Assembly: GCA_964346475.1 (NCBI GenBank)
Contig: CAYFUM010000001.1
Span: 1 to 64,000 of the forward strand
DNA length: 64,000 nucleotides
Source of the DNA: DTU036 sp964346475
Lineage (GTDB): Bacteria; Bacillota; Clostridia; Peptostreptococcales; Acidaminobacteraceae
Direction: 5' to 3'
The notes beneath the pieces are model-generated. The model did no database searches, had not been told where the DNA came from, and worked only from the letters and a program-made list of their open reading frames with translations. How positions within the stretch are numbered: the stretch's first letter is position 1; every line of letters starts with the position of its first letter. The translations under genes were made by a program, and so were the position numbers. Positions 18,093 through 26,600 of this stretch are shown here, in pieces.

Positions 18093-18992
18093 ATGAAAAA
18101 ACTACTTATACTTTTACTACTACTGGTCCTTCCAGTCCAGGCCTTCGCAGTGGACTGGGAGCTACCCACCTATGTATATGGGACAGGCCTTAGCAGTGAA
18201 GAAATAGAGACTACATCAAGACTCCTTGGGGTACCTGATGTTGCCAAGATCAATCCCATATCCGGTAAAGACCTTGAAAACTATGTGGGAGGTGCTGCCA
18301 CCGCCGATGAAGATATGATATCCTCGGCCCTGGTTACAAAGAAGTCCCAGGGTTCAGGTATTAACGTTGAAATTAAGACCCCCGAGAATATAACCAGGGT
18401 CTCCAAGGAGCAGTATATTGGGGCGGCCATTACAGCAGGCGTGGACGATGTGGATATCTCCATTGCTGCTCCCTATGCTGTTACAGGTGAGTCAGCTCTG
18501 GCTGGTGTCTACAAGGCCTTTGAGCTAAATGGTGAGGACCTGGTAAAGGGTGCCATGAAACTAGCCCAGGAGGAGCTGGAGGTGGTAGCGGACATCACTG
18601 GGGATAGCTCTGATAAGGAGGACTTCGATGATGCCAAGCTTTCCCAGGCTATGGTGGAAATAAAAGAAGAGATTATTTCTATCATGGAGAGGGAAGGCTC
18701 CATAAGCCGGGAGGAAATCGAAAAAGTTATTAATGAGATCCTTGAAAGACTAGAGCTCCAGGGGGTTCTAAGTGGGGTCCACATTGAAAAGATGATAAAC
18801 TTCTTTGTTAACTTTTCCACTACCCAGGGGCTGGATTTTGTCAAGATGAAGGGCCAGCTGGAGGAGCTAGGAAAGGACCTGGCGCCCAAGCTAAAGGATA
18901 TCCTAAATGAGGCCCAGGAGTCAGGGCTTCTGGACAAGATAATTAACTTCTTTGTGGAGCTCTTCAATAGGTTTTCTAGTTTCTTTGACTAG
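18093..18992 (+). CDS. Secreted DUF1002 protein
   Basis: The 299-residue protein has a cleavable signal peptide, MKKLLILLLLLVLPVQAFA, then a DUF1002 domain: YVYGTGLSSEEIETTSRLLG, the GKDLENYVGG segment, and ITAGVDDVDISIAAPYAVTG. The C-terminal 130 residues are charged and helical (REEIEKVINEILERLELQG). DUF1002 proteins are common exported proteins of Firmicutes without a known role. AGAGGAGG precedes the ATG. The gene ends just before a strong bidirectional terminator. Confidence 0.8.
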   Translation: MKKLLILLLLLVLPVQAFAVDWELPTYVYGTGLSSEEIETTSRLLGVPDVAKINPISGKDLENYVGGAATADEDMISSALVTKKSQGSGINVEIKTPENITRVSKEQYIGAAITAGVDDVDISIAAPYAVTGESALAGVYKAFELNGEDLVKGAMKLAQEELEVVADITGDSSDKEDFDDAKLSQAMVEIKEEIISIMEREGSISREEIEKVINEILERLELQGVLSGVHIEKMINFFVNFSTTQGLDFVKMKGQLEELGKDLAPKLKDILNEAQESGLLDKIINFFVELFNRFSSFFD

Positions 18993-19027
18993 GACTAGCC
19001 CTTAAAATTCAAAAAGATGACTAAGGT

Positions 19028-19053
19028 AAAAATAGGCCGCGAGGCCTATTTTT
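19028..19053. terminator. Bidirectional terminator between convergent genes
   Basis: AAAAATAGGCC, loop GCGA, GGCCTATTTTT: an 11-bp perfect stem with A/T runs on both sides. It serves the DUF1002 gene (plus) and the nitrilase-family gene (minus). Confidence 0.85.
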
Positions 19054-19063
19054 GTGTCTAGAT

Positions 19064-19888
19064 TTATTTGTCTTCAAGTCTGTAGATGTCAGGCCTTCTA
19101 TTTTCCAGGGTATAGAGTTGCCTGGAAGCCCTCTGGGCTAGTTCCAGGTCTATATCGCATAAAAGAAGCTCCTCCCTATCCGAGGCCTTGCAAATAACAT
19201 TGCCCCAAGGGTCCACCACCAGGCTTCTGCCATAGGAGGTAAACTTAGGTTTTTTTCCTATTTGGGCAGCAGCCACCACATAGGCGCTATTTTCAATGGC
19301 CCTGGTTCTTAGCAGGGGCTCCCAGTGGTCCTTGCCGGTTTCCAGGGTAAAATTAGCTGGTACAAAAAGGACCCTTGCTCCCCTGAGGGCCATGATCTTG
19401 TAGAGCTCTGCAAAGCGCAGATCATAGCAGATGGACAGGCCCCATCTTCCAAAGTCAGTGTCCAGGGTGACTATCCTATCACCTGGGCTTATGGAGTCAG
19501 ATTCTCTTACCACAGGCCCCCTTTCTATATGAACATCAAAGAGGTGGAGCTTTCTGTAGATGGTGGCCAGCCTGCCCTGAGGATCTATTACCATGGTGCT
19601 ATTAAAGGGTTTAAGGGGGTCCTGGGGGTTTTCTTCATAGATACTGCCGCCGTGGATCCAGAGACCATGCTCCTGAGCCTTTTTACTTAGAAGCTGGAAG
19701 CTGGGGCCGCCGGGGATTTTTTCTATGTTATTTAAGCTATCTGGGCCCAGATAGTTTACCATCTCGGCTAGACTTATAACCTGGGCTCCCCGTCCAGCCG
19801 CTTTATCTATTAGCTCAGAAAGCTTGTCAAGGTTTTCTTTTTTATTATCCTGGCTATCTATCTGTATAAGTCCAAGGGTGAATTTCAC
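19064..19888 (-). CDS. Carbon-nitrogen hydrolase (Nit/omega-amidase type)
   Basis: This is a 274-residue nitrilase-superfamily amidase. The catalytic triad is visible as Glu in ISLAEMVNYLG, Lys in YRKLHLFDVHI and Cys in LSICYDLRFAEL. The sequence around the Cys and the HLFDVHI segment fit the Nit1/Nit2 branch (omega-amidase or deaminated-glutathione amidase), but substrate is inference. The start is GTG at 19888-19886 with AAAGGAT upstream; an ATG one base away is out of frame. A terminator separates it from the UPF0316 gene, so it likely has its own promoter. Confidence 0.85.
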   Translation of the reverse strand: MKFTLGLIQIDSQDNKKENLDKLSELIDKAAGRGAQVISLAEMVNYLGPDSLNNIEKIPGGPSFQLLSKKAQEHGLWIHGGSIYEENPQDPLKPFNSTMVIDPQGRLATIYRKLHLFDVHIERGPVVRESDSISPGDRIVTLDTDFGRWGLSICYDLRFAELYKIMALRGARVLFVPANFTLETGKDHWEPLLRTRAIENSAYVVAAAQIGKKPKFTSYGRSLVVDPWGNVICKASDREELLLCDIDLELAQRASRQLYTLENRRPDIYRLEDK

Positions 19889-19903
19889 ATCTTTATCCTT
19901 TCT

Positions 19904-19925
19904 AAAAAAGGAGGTCTCCCTCCTT
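19904..19925 (-). terminator. Terminator after the UPF0316 gene
   Basis: Minus strand: AAGGAGG, loop GAGA, CCTCCTT followed by TTTT, a 7-bp stem with U-tract. It overlaps the TAA stop of the UPF0316 gene and lies just ahead of the nitrilase-family gene. Confidence 0.7.
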
Positions 19926-20427
19926 ATTTTTTTAGCGCCCTATAGCCGCCATAGACTGGCTTGATATCGGTTATGGTGACAAAGGCCTGGGTTTGTTCCA
20001 AAATCTTTCTAACCTTATCCACTGACTTTCTGGGAAGGATGATAAGAAGAAGGTTTCTCTTCTCATCCCTACCTGAACCCTCCACTACAGTGACACCATA
20101 GCCCATGGAACGAATTTCCTTTACTATATCCTGGGTCTGGTACTGGGGAAGGATAACTTCTATCTTTGCGCTGCCTAGTCCTATCCATTCCTCCACTGTT
20201 ACACCAAAGTAGTTACCCAGGGAGTAGCCTATGGCGTAGGCTAGGATCTTCCAGGGGTCTGAGTTCATATCACTTAAAACCGTGGATATGACAAGAACCC
20301 AGATGATTATTTCTACAAAGCCCACCAGAGCTCCATAGAGTCTTTGGCCCTTGGTGATCAGCTTGATACGAAGGGTTGCCAGGGAGACCTCAAAGGTCTT
20401 AACCAGAATTATAAGCAGATAAATCAT
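19924..20427 (-). CDS. UPF0316/DUF2179 membrane protein
   Basis: The 167-residue protein begins MIYLLIILVKTFEVSLATLR, with three N-terminal membrane spans (about residues 2-20, 31-50 and 57-77) carrying the DUF5698 pattern ILAYAIGYSLGNYFGVTVEEW. A cytoplasmic DUF2179-type C-terminal domain follows (ILPQYQTQDIVKEIRSMGYG, then GRDEKRNLLLIILPRK). The function is unknown. DUF2179 modules are often read as small-molecule sensing, but nothing here shows a ligand. It begins 10 nt after the sodium-dependent transporter gene, in one operon. Confidence 0.85.
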   Translation of the reverse strand: MIYLLIILVKTFEVSLATLRIKLITKGQRLYGALVGFVEIIIWVLVISTVLSDMNSDPWKILAYAIGYSLGNYFGVTVEEWIGLGSAKIEVILPQYQTQDIVKEIRSMGYGVTVVEGSGRDEKRNLLLIILPRKSVDKVRKILEQTQAFVTITDIKPVYGGYRALKK

Positions 20428-20437
20428 TTATACTCCT

Positions 20438-21808
20438 TTAAAGTAGGAATTTCTCAACATAGCCGGCTAGAAAAACTCCGATTATTATAAGTGGTAGAAT
20501 CCACTTCACATAGAAGTATACAGCCTTTGGGAATTTAATGCCACTACCACTGTTGGCTTCAGCCAGGAAGTTTTCCCAGCCCCATCCACTTTTTCTTGTA
20601 GTAAAGAGGACATAGATAAGTCCACCAATTGGCAGGATATTATTACTGACTATAAAGTCTTCTAGGTCCAGTACTATGGTGCCAGGTCCCAGGGGTGCAA
20701 AGCTCTCCCAGAGGTTAAAGCCCAGTACCGTTGGCAGGGAGAGAAGTATTAATAGGGGTGTGTTGACTAGAAAGGCTTTTTTTCTAGACCAATCCCAGAG
20801 GTCCATGGCAAAGGCCACGATGTTCTCAAAGACTGCCAGCACTGTAGAAAAGGCTGCAAAGCTCATAAATAGAAAGAAGAGAGAACCGAAAAATCTTCCC
20901 CCTGTCATGTTGACAAAGACGTTGGGAAGGGTGACAAAGATAAGTCCTGGACCCTGGCCCACGGGTATGCCATAGGCAAAGGCCGAGGGGAAAATTATAA
21001 GTCCTGCCATGAGGGCTACTGTGGTATCCAGGGCAATTATCGAAATAGCTTCACCGGTCAGGCTTCTGGACTTATCAATATAGCTGCCAAAGATGGCAAT
21101 ACTACCCATGCCTATACTCAGGGTAAAAAAGGCTTGCCCCAGAGCGGCATAGACAACTTCCCAGAGGCCGGCCTCCTGGATCTTTGCCAGGTCTGGCTTT
21201 AAATAAAAGCTCAGTCCCTGGGAGGCACCGGGTAGGGTTAGGGCTCTTATAACTAGGCCCACCATGATTATTAAAAGCATGCTCATCATGTATTTGGTGG
21301 TTCTTTCCAGTCCATCATTAAGGCCCAGGGATACTACAAAAAAGCCCAGGACCACTGATATTACCAACCAGAAAATCATATAACCTGGACTGGATACCAT
21401 GGCGCCAAATACACCAGCTACACCATCGGGGTCTAAACCCTTAAACTCCCAGGTAAGCATCTTGTAAAAATAGGCAAACATCCAGCCGGATATGGTGGTA
21501 TAGAACATCATGAGTAGATAGTTTCCACCAATAGCTAGATACCTAAAATGGTGCCATTTGGTTCCCGGGGGTTCCAGGGCGTCAAAGGATTTTGCTGCAC
21601 TCCTTTGGGATCCTCGTCCAACAGCTAGTTCCATCGTCATAATGGGAAGCCCTAGGAGGACGAGAAAAGCAAGATAAATCAACACAAAGGCCCCACCGCC
21701 ATATTGTCCGGTAATATAGGGAAAGCGCCATACATTACCAAGGCCTATAGCACAGGCGGCAGTAATTAGAATAAAGCCAAGTCTAGATGAAAATTGTTCT
21801 CTTTGCAT
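20438..21808 (-). CDS. Sodium-dependent neurotransmitter-type (NSS) transporter
   Basis: This is a 456-residue Na+-coupled amino-acid symporter of the NSS/SNF family. SRLGFILITAACAIGLGNVW and RFPYITGQYGGGAFVLIYL are the TM1-TM2 hallmark with Na+ and substrate sites. About eleven spans follow, fewer than eukaryotic relatives and usual for bacterial MhsT/TnaT types. I start at ATG 21808 because AAGGAGG lies inside the longer frame that begins at 21832. The substrate is probably an amino acid. It fits the predicted Na+-coupled V-ATPase in this window. Confidence 0.9.
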   Translation of the reverse strand: MQREQFSSRLGFILITAACAIGLGNVWRFPYITGQYGGGAFVLIYLAFLVLLGLPIMTMELAVGRGSQRSAAKSFDALEPPGTKWHHFRYLAIGGNYLLMMFYTTISGWMFAYFYKMLTWEFKGLDPDGVAGVFGAMVSSPGYMIFWLVISVVLGFFVVSLGLNDGLERTTKYMMSMLLIIMVGLVIRALTLPGASQGLSFYLKPDLAKIQEAGLWEVVYAALGQAFFTLSIGMGSIAIFGSYIDKSRSLTGEAISIIALDTTVALMAGLIIFPSAFAYGIPVGQGPGLIFVTLPNVFVNMTGGRFFGSLFFLFMSFAAFSTVLAVFENIVAFAMDLWDWSRKKAFLVNTPLLILLSLPTVLGFNLWESFAPLGPGTIVLDLEDFIVSNNILPIGGLIYVLFTTRKSGWGWENFLAEANSGSGIKFPKAVYFYVKWILPLIIIGVFLAGYVEKFLL

Positions 21809-21831
21809 ATCTACCTCCTTATTATCTCCCA

Positions 21832-21860
21832 ATTATCCATTAAATTTCTGTATAAAGCAA
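21832..21860 (-). promoter_or_regulatory. Promoter of the NSS transporter / UPF0316 unit
   Basis: Minus strand TTGCTT (21860-21855), 17-nt spacer, GATAAT (21837-21832). Transcription would begin near 21826, 18 nt before the chosen ATG. Confidence 0.5.
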
Positions 21861-21923
21861 GGGGAAAAGGAGTTATTTTAAATTTAATTAAGAAAAAAAT
21901 GTTAATTGTATATCAAAAGCCTC

Positions 21924-22583
21924 CTAGCCTATGCCTTTATAGAGTTCTATGCCATTCATTTTCATGTTATAGAGGCTAAAGAGGTTATGTAGACCCCTGG
22001 GATGGTTGGTAGCCCCAAGTCCAAAGGTATCAATACCCTCTAGCAGAACTAGGAGCCTTCTTCTCTGGTTATGTTCATTGAAATAACTTCTTAGGCTCAG
22101 AGTGGCCTGGAGGATACATATATCACTTACAAGGCCCACAAAAATAAAGTTCTCAATTTCAGGGTTGTCCTGTAAAAATTTCTGGAAGGCCGGAGCATGG
22201 AAGAGATTGGTTGAGTTTTTACTTATTATTAGTCCCTCATCCTGGAAGGGGGCTAGTTCCTCCACTAGCTCATCTTCTCCGCTCTTTTCTATACAGTGGG
22301 CTGGATAGGACTGAAACTCCACAGCGCCTTCAGGATGGCGATCAATCACAAAAATCTTTTTAGCTCCCTTCATTTTCTCATTGAGCTCGGCCACAAAGGG
22401 TAGAATTCCCTGGGCTGGCTTAGAGTGAAGGGCACCAAAGTTTATAAAGCCTTCAATTATATCCACATGGATTAGCACGCTCTTGTCAAGATCCAAAGTC
22501 TTAAGATTTAAATCCTCTAGATTTTCAATATCCTTTTTAATAGTATTTAGGCTGTCTAAAGCCCCATCAAGTGAAAATTTCAT
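21924..22583 (-). CDS. Isochorismatase-family cysteine hydrolase (nicotinamidase-like)
   Basis: The 219-residue protein has the Asp-Lys-Cys triad: Asp in VLIHVDIIEGF, Lys in IISKNSTNLFHA, and Cys in GLVSDICILQATLSL. The segment DRHPEGAVEFQSYPAHC with its Asp-x-His resembles the metal-binding loop of nicotinamidases. Nicotinamide or a related amide is a reasonable substrate guess, not shown. ATG 22583 has AGGAGGTGG upstream. It is a single-gene unit with its own extended -10 promoter. Confidence 0.82.
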   Translation of the reverse strand: MKFSLDGALDSLNTIKKDIENLEDLNLKTLDLDKSVLIHVDIIEGFINFGALHSKPAQGILPFVAELNEKMKGAKKIFVIDRHPEGAVEFQSYPAHCIEKSGEDELVEELAPFQDEGLIISKNSTNLFHAPAFQKFLQDNPEIENFIFVGLVSDICILQATLSLRSYFNEHNQRRRLLVLLEGIDTFGLGATNHPRGLHNLFSLYNMKMNGIELYKGIG

Positions 22584-22601
22584 AATCCACCTCCTGGTAT
22601 G

Positions 22602-22610
22602 ATTGTAGCA
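22602..22610 (-). promoter_or_regulatory. Extended -10 promoter of the isochorismatase-family gene
   Basis: Minus strand TGCTACAAT ends 18 nt before the ATG. The same nonamer occurs before yebC. No good -35 is seen. The rest of 22611-22778 holds no feature I can support. Confidence 0.45.
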
Positions 22611-22778
22611 TGAAAACTTCCTTAGAATCTATTCCCTGGGCTGGTAATCTTAGGATAATTTTGGCTCTTGCACTATAAAAAGCTGGCTTAAAAAGAAGGC
22701 TTCCTATCCAGCTAAATAATCAGAAAATCCTAAGAAAATTTAATTGCTAGGGGATAATTTTGTAAGTAGAATAACTTG

Positions 22779-22787
22779 TGCTATACT
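22779..22787 (+). promoter_or_regulatory. Promoter of the TPP riboswitch / thiT
   Basis: TGCTATACT is an extended -10, and TTTGTA 17 nt upstream is a weak -35. The start would fall near 22794, at the first bases of the aptamer, so the riboswitch is the 5' end of the mRNA. Confidence 0.55.
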
Positions 22788-22792
22788 TGATT

Positions 22793-22863
22793 TGCTAGGG
22801 GTGCCACTTGGTGGCTGAGAGAGACTCTTTGAACCTGATCTGGATAAACCAGCGTAGGAAAGC
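22793..22863 (+). promoter_or_regulatory. TPP riboswitch (THI-box) aptamer
   Basis: The conserved THI-box blocks appear in order: GGGGTGCC at 22798-22805, GGCTGAGAGAGACTC, GAACCTGATCTGGATAA and CCAGCGTAGGAAAGC. CTGAGA binds the pyrimidine end and the second half the pyrophosphate. The P1 helix is short, since GCT at 22793-22796 can pair with AGC at 22861-22863. It sits directly ahead of thiT, the expected target, so thiamine pyrophosphate should repress the transporter. Confidence 0.93.
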
Positions 22864-22864
22864 C

Positions 22865-22888
22865 GGTCCCTAGGGGCCATTTTTTTTG
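22865..22888 (+). terminator. Riboswitch-controlled terminator before thiT
   Basis: GGTCC, loop CTAG, GGGCC, then ATTTTTTT. The left arm contains TCCCTAG (22867-22873), which can instead pair with CTAGGGG (22795-22801) at the front of the aptamer. That gives two exclusive folds. The thiT Shine-Dalgarno GGAGG follows the U-tract directly. Confidence 0.65.
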
Positions 22889-22896
22889 GAGGAAAA

Positions 22897-23577
22897 ATGT
22901 TTGAAAATTTCTTTGTAAGTTTATCTAAAAAGCCAGACAAGATTGCCGATGGACTTTTGGCTCTGGCTTCAAGTCCTATTTCCATAGTGATGATTATTCT
23001 TCTTCTAGTGGCTTTTGCCTTTCTTTTATCCTTTAGAAAGATAAAGCTGTCAACTGAGCATATAACAAAAATTGCCATACTCCTGGCTCTGGCGGCTGTT
23101 TTAAATATGATGATTCTATTTAGAATGCCCCAGGGTGGTAGTATTACCCTGGCTTCAATGGTACCGATTTATCTCTTAGCCCTGGCCTTTGGCCCTGAGA
23201 TAGGTCTTCTAAGTGGACTCCTATTTGGCCTTGTAGATATGTTCCTAGGGGCAAGTATCTACCATCCTATCCAGGTCCTCCTAGACTATCCCCTGGCATT
23301 TATGTGCATAGGTCTGGTGGCCTTTTTTCCCAGGAGGGTGAATTTAGGGATGCTTGTTGCATGCAGTCTAAGGCTTGTCTGCCATGTGCTTAGTGGTTAT
23401 ATCTTCTTTGCAGCCTATACACCTGAGGGCAGCCATCCTCTTATATATTCCCTGGTCTATAATGGCTCCTTTCTAATGGTAGATCTTCTAGTAGCTGTCA
23501 TAGTAATGAATTTTATACCAGTAAACCGTCTAGCAAAGGGACTAAATAGCCAGGCCCCTCTACTTAGGATGTGGTAG
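22897..23577 (+). CDS. thiT: Thiamine transporter ThiT (ECF S-component)
   Basis: ThiT is the thiamine-binding membrane subunit that works with a shared ECF ATPase/T module encoded elsewhere. The 226-residue protein has GGSITLASMVPIYLLALAFG and SLRLVCHVLSGYIFFAAYTP, matching the family blocks that carry the thiamine-site aromatic and Arg-His residues. About six core spans are visible. An extra N-terminal hydrophobic segment (about residues 27-46) makes it longer than the usual 180-200. ATG 22897 has GGAGG upstream. The TPP riboswitch in its leader confirms the call. Confidence 0.93.
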   Translation: MFENFFVSLSKKPDKIADGLLALASSPISIVMIILLLVAFAFLLSFRKIKLSTEHITKIAILLALAAVLNMMILFRMPQGGSITLASMVPIYLLALAFGPEIGLLSGLLFGLVDMFLGASIYHPIQVLLDYPLAFMCIGLVAFFPRRVNLGMLVACSLRLVCHVLSGYIFFAAYTPEGSHPLIYSLVYNGSFLMVDLLVAVIVMNFIPVNRLAKGLNSQAPLLRMW

Positions 23578-23600
23578 AATATCTATAGACCCTAGCCTAG

Positions 23601-23626
23601 TAGTGCCTTTTCTAGGCACTATTTTT
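23601..23626 (+). terminator. Terminator after thiT
   Basis: TAGTGCCT, loop TTTCT, AGGCACTA, then TTTTT: a perfect 8-bp stem with U-tract. It isolates thiT from the RND gene. Confidence 0.8.
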
Positions 23627-23668
23627 ATTTCTTTTTTTATTGGGTAGAAAGCTCTTTAGGAGAACAAA

Positions 23669-26600
23669 ATGATTAAATATAGCATTGATAAAAAATACAC
23701 AACCCTGGTCCTCATAGTTATAATTTTTGTACTGGGTTATGTGTCCTATACTAACCTGCCTCTGGACCTCCTTCCTAATCTAGAGCTACCCATGCTGGTG
23801 GTGGTTGCCCAGGACCCTGGACAGACCCCCGAGGCTATGGAGACCAAGGTCACAAGGCCCCTGGAGAAGGTGCTCTCATCCTCTGAGGGGCTAGATGAGA
23901 TCCAGTCGGTTTCCAGTAGCGGCAGGTCTATGCTCCTGCTCAGATTTGTCCAGGGCCATAACATGGACTCAGCCATGATAGATGTCAGTGGCAAGATAGA
24001 CCTACTGGGTGAGCTCTGGCAGTATAGCGCCAAGCCCATGGTGCTGAGGCTCAATCCCTCTATGCTGCCGGTTATGGTTATGGCTATCCATGATGATTCC
24101 AGGAGCCCAGCTGAGCTTACCAGCCTCTATGAGGATAGCATCCAGGCCAAACTGGAGGGTACCGAGGGGGTAGCCAACGTTGAGGCTTCGGGACTTTTTA
24201 AAGAAGAGATTCAGGTCCTGCTCTCTGAAAAGAAGATTCATAGTAAGAACCAGGAAATTCTGAACAAAATAGAAACTGAGCTGGAGCGAGCCCAGAGTGA
24301 GATAGATGATGCCAAGGAGAAAATCTCCCAGGGTAAGGAGCAGCTTAGCAGTATTTCTGTACCTAGTATGGGGACCTCTCTTCCAGATGACCTGCTATCT
24401 AGCAGCCTAGGCCTTGCAGGGGAGCTTGCTGAAGTCAGTTTAAATAAATCTACAACCAGCCTCTACCTAGCCTCCCTAGAACAGGTATATTTTCTTCTAA
24501 CTACTCCAGGGGAGGATCTTGATGAGCTCCAGGAAATGATTTTAGCCTATCTAGATGACTGGCCCTTTTCATTGGATGAGGAAAACTTAGAGGAGGCCAG
24601 GCTTTGGACTGAGGAGAGGATAGAGGCCACCCAGGCTAGTCTTGACCAGCTAGAGAGGGAGGAAGCCCTCCTTACAGAGAGACTTGAAGAAGTTGGAAAA
24701 AGCCTTGAGAGGATGAGTGCAGCCCAGGCCCAGATGTTCTCCCAGGCTGGAAATATGCTGTTAGAGGCCCAGGCTGCTAGCAGTGAACTTATAAAGATGG
24801 AGGTCCTTTTAGAAAGCCAGTCTATGATGCTGGAGTCTAAAAAGGAGGAGGCCTTGGCCCAGGCCAACCTGGCCAAGCTTCTCAACGTTGACAGCCTGTC
24901 CAAGCTTCTTATGGCTGAGAATATCTCCATGCCCCTGGGCTACCTTAAAAACGAAGAGGGGATGGTTCCCCTGTCCCTGGATAGTCCTTTAAGCCTGGAA
25001 GAATTGGAAGGATTACTCCTGGTAGATACCGGTGAAGATGCCATAGGTGAAATTTATCTTAGAGATGTGGCCCAGGTAGAAAAAAAGGATAACTCCCAGG
25101 ACTACTATGCCAAGGTTAATGGTAGAAGTGGGCTACTGATAAATATCCAAAAACAGTCCCAGGGCAATACCTCGGAGGTGTCAAAGAGCCTCCACGCCTC
25201 CATTAAGGAGCTGGAGAGCACCTATCCCGGCCTCAGATTAAACCCCCTCATGGACCAGGGGGAGTATATCCGCTGGGTCATAAAGGCCGTCCTCCAAAAT
25301 ATCCTCCTGGGGGGAGTCTTTGCCATGGCAGTACTCTACGTCTTTCTAAGGGATTTAAAGTTTACCCTTTTAATAGCCCTGTCTATACCCGTCTCCATAG
25401 TAGCCTCCCTAATCCTCATGTACTTTTCTGGCATCAGCCTTAATCTGGTCTCCCTGGCAGGACTGGCTCTAGGGGTGGGGATGATGGTGGATAACTCAAT
25501 TGTAGTTATAGAAAATACCCATAGGCTGAGCCAGCTGGGCTACAGCCCTGGGGAGGCTGCTCTGGAGGGGGCTAGAGAAATGGGTCCCGCAATAACAGCT
25601 TCAACTATGACTACAGCCTTTGTCTTTCTACCTATACTCTTTACCAGGGGTATGGCTAGGGAGCTCTTTACTGATATGGCTCTTACTATAGGCTACTCGC
25701 TTTTTGCCTCCCTAGTAGTTGCTCTGACCCTGATCCCCATGGCCTCTAGCCTTGGCCACTATAGAAAAAAAGAAAGTAGGACCAGTGGTGATTTCTATGA
25801 TAGAAGTCTAGTGCTGGCACTAAGGCACCCCCTGCTTGTCCTTATTTTTAGCCTGGCACTTCTAGCAGGAAGTTTCTATGTCCTCCTTGGCAAGGGGTCC
25901 ATCTTTATTCCCCCCATGGACACCCCCCAGCTCAGCCTTACTCTAAGCCCAAAAGACAAGGCCCAGCCTGTGGAGGAGGTCTACCAGGCTGCCGATGAGC
26001 TCTTTCTCAGGCTAGAGGATCTAGAGGACATAGAACTTATAGGGGGCCTTGACTCCCAGAGTTTTATGGGAAGAAGCAGCGGTATAAACTTCTATCTACT
26101 CAGGAGGGATGACTCCAAAATAAGCTCGGCTGAGATGGAGAGGATTATAGAGGAGCGCTTGGCTGGACTTGATGTCAAGCTTAGCATCCAGTCCCAAGCC
26201 ATGCAGATGGATGCCCTGGGTGGAGGGGGCCTATCCCTTAGGCTCCTGAGCCAGGAGGTGGAGGATGCCAGGGCCTACGGAGAATTTCTTGTAGAAAAAC
26301 TTGAGGAGTTACCCAGCCTTAAAAAGGTTTACCTGGACGAGGATGAAAGGGAGGAGGAGCTGGTCCTGGTGGTGGATAAGAAAAAGGCCATGGCTAGGGG
26401 GATAACCCCAGCTGAAGTCTATTTGCAACTTGAGAGCCACCTGGCCCTGCCAAGGAGCCTCATGGAGGTTGAGGGCCTTCCTCTCAAGGTTGAGGAGGAA
26501 GGGGCAGGCAGGCTTGATGAAGGAGAGCTTATGGAACTTACTATAAAAAGCTCCCAGGGTGAAGAGGTAAAGCTCTCCACCATTGCAAGGCTGGAAAAGA

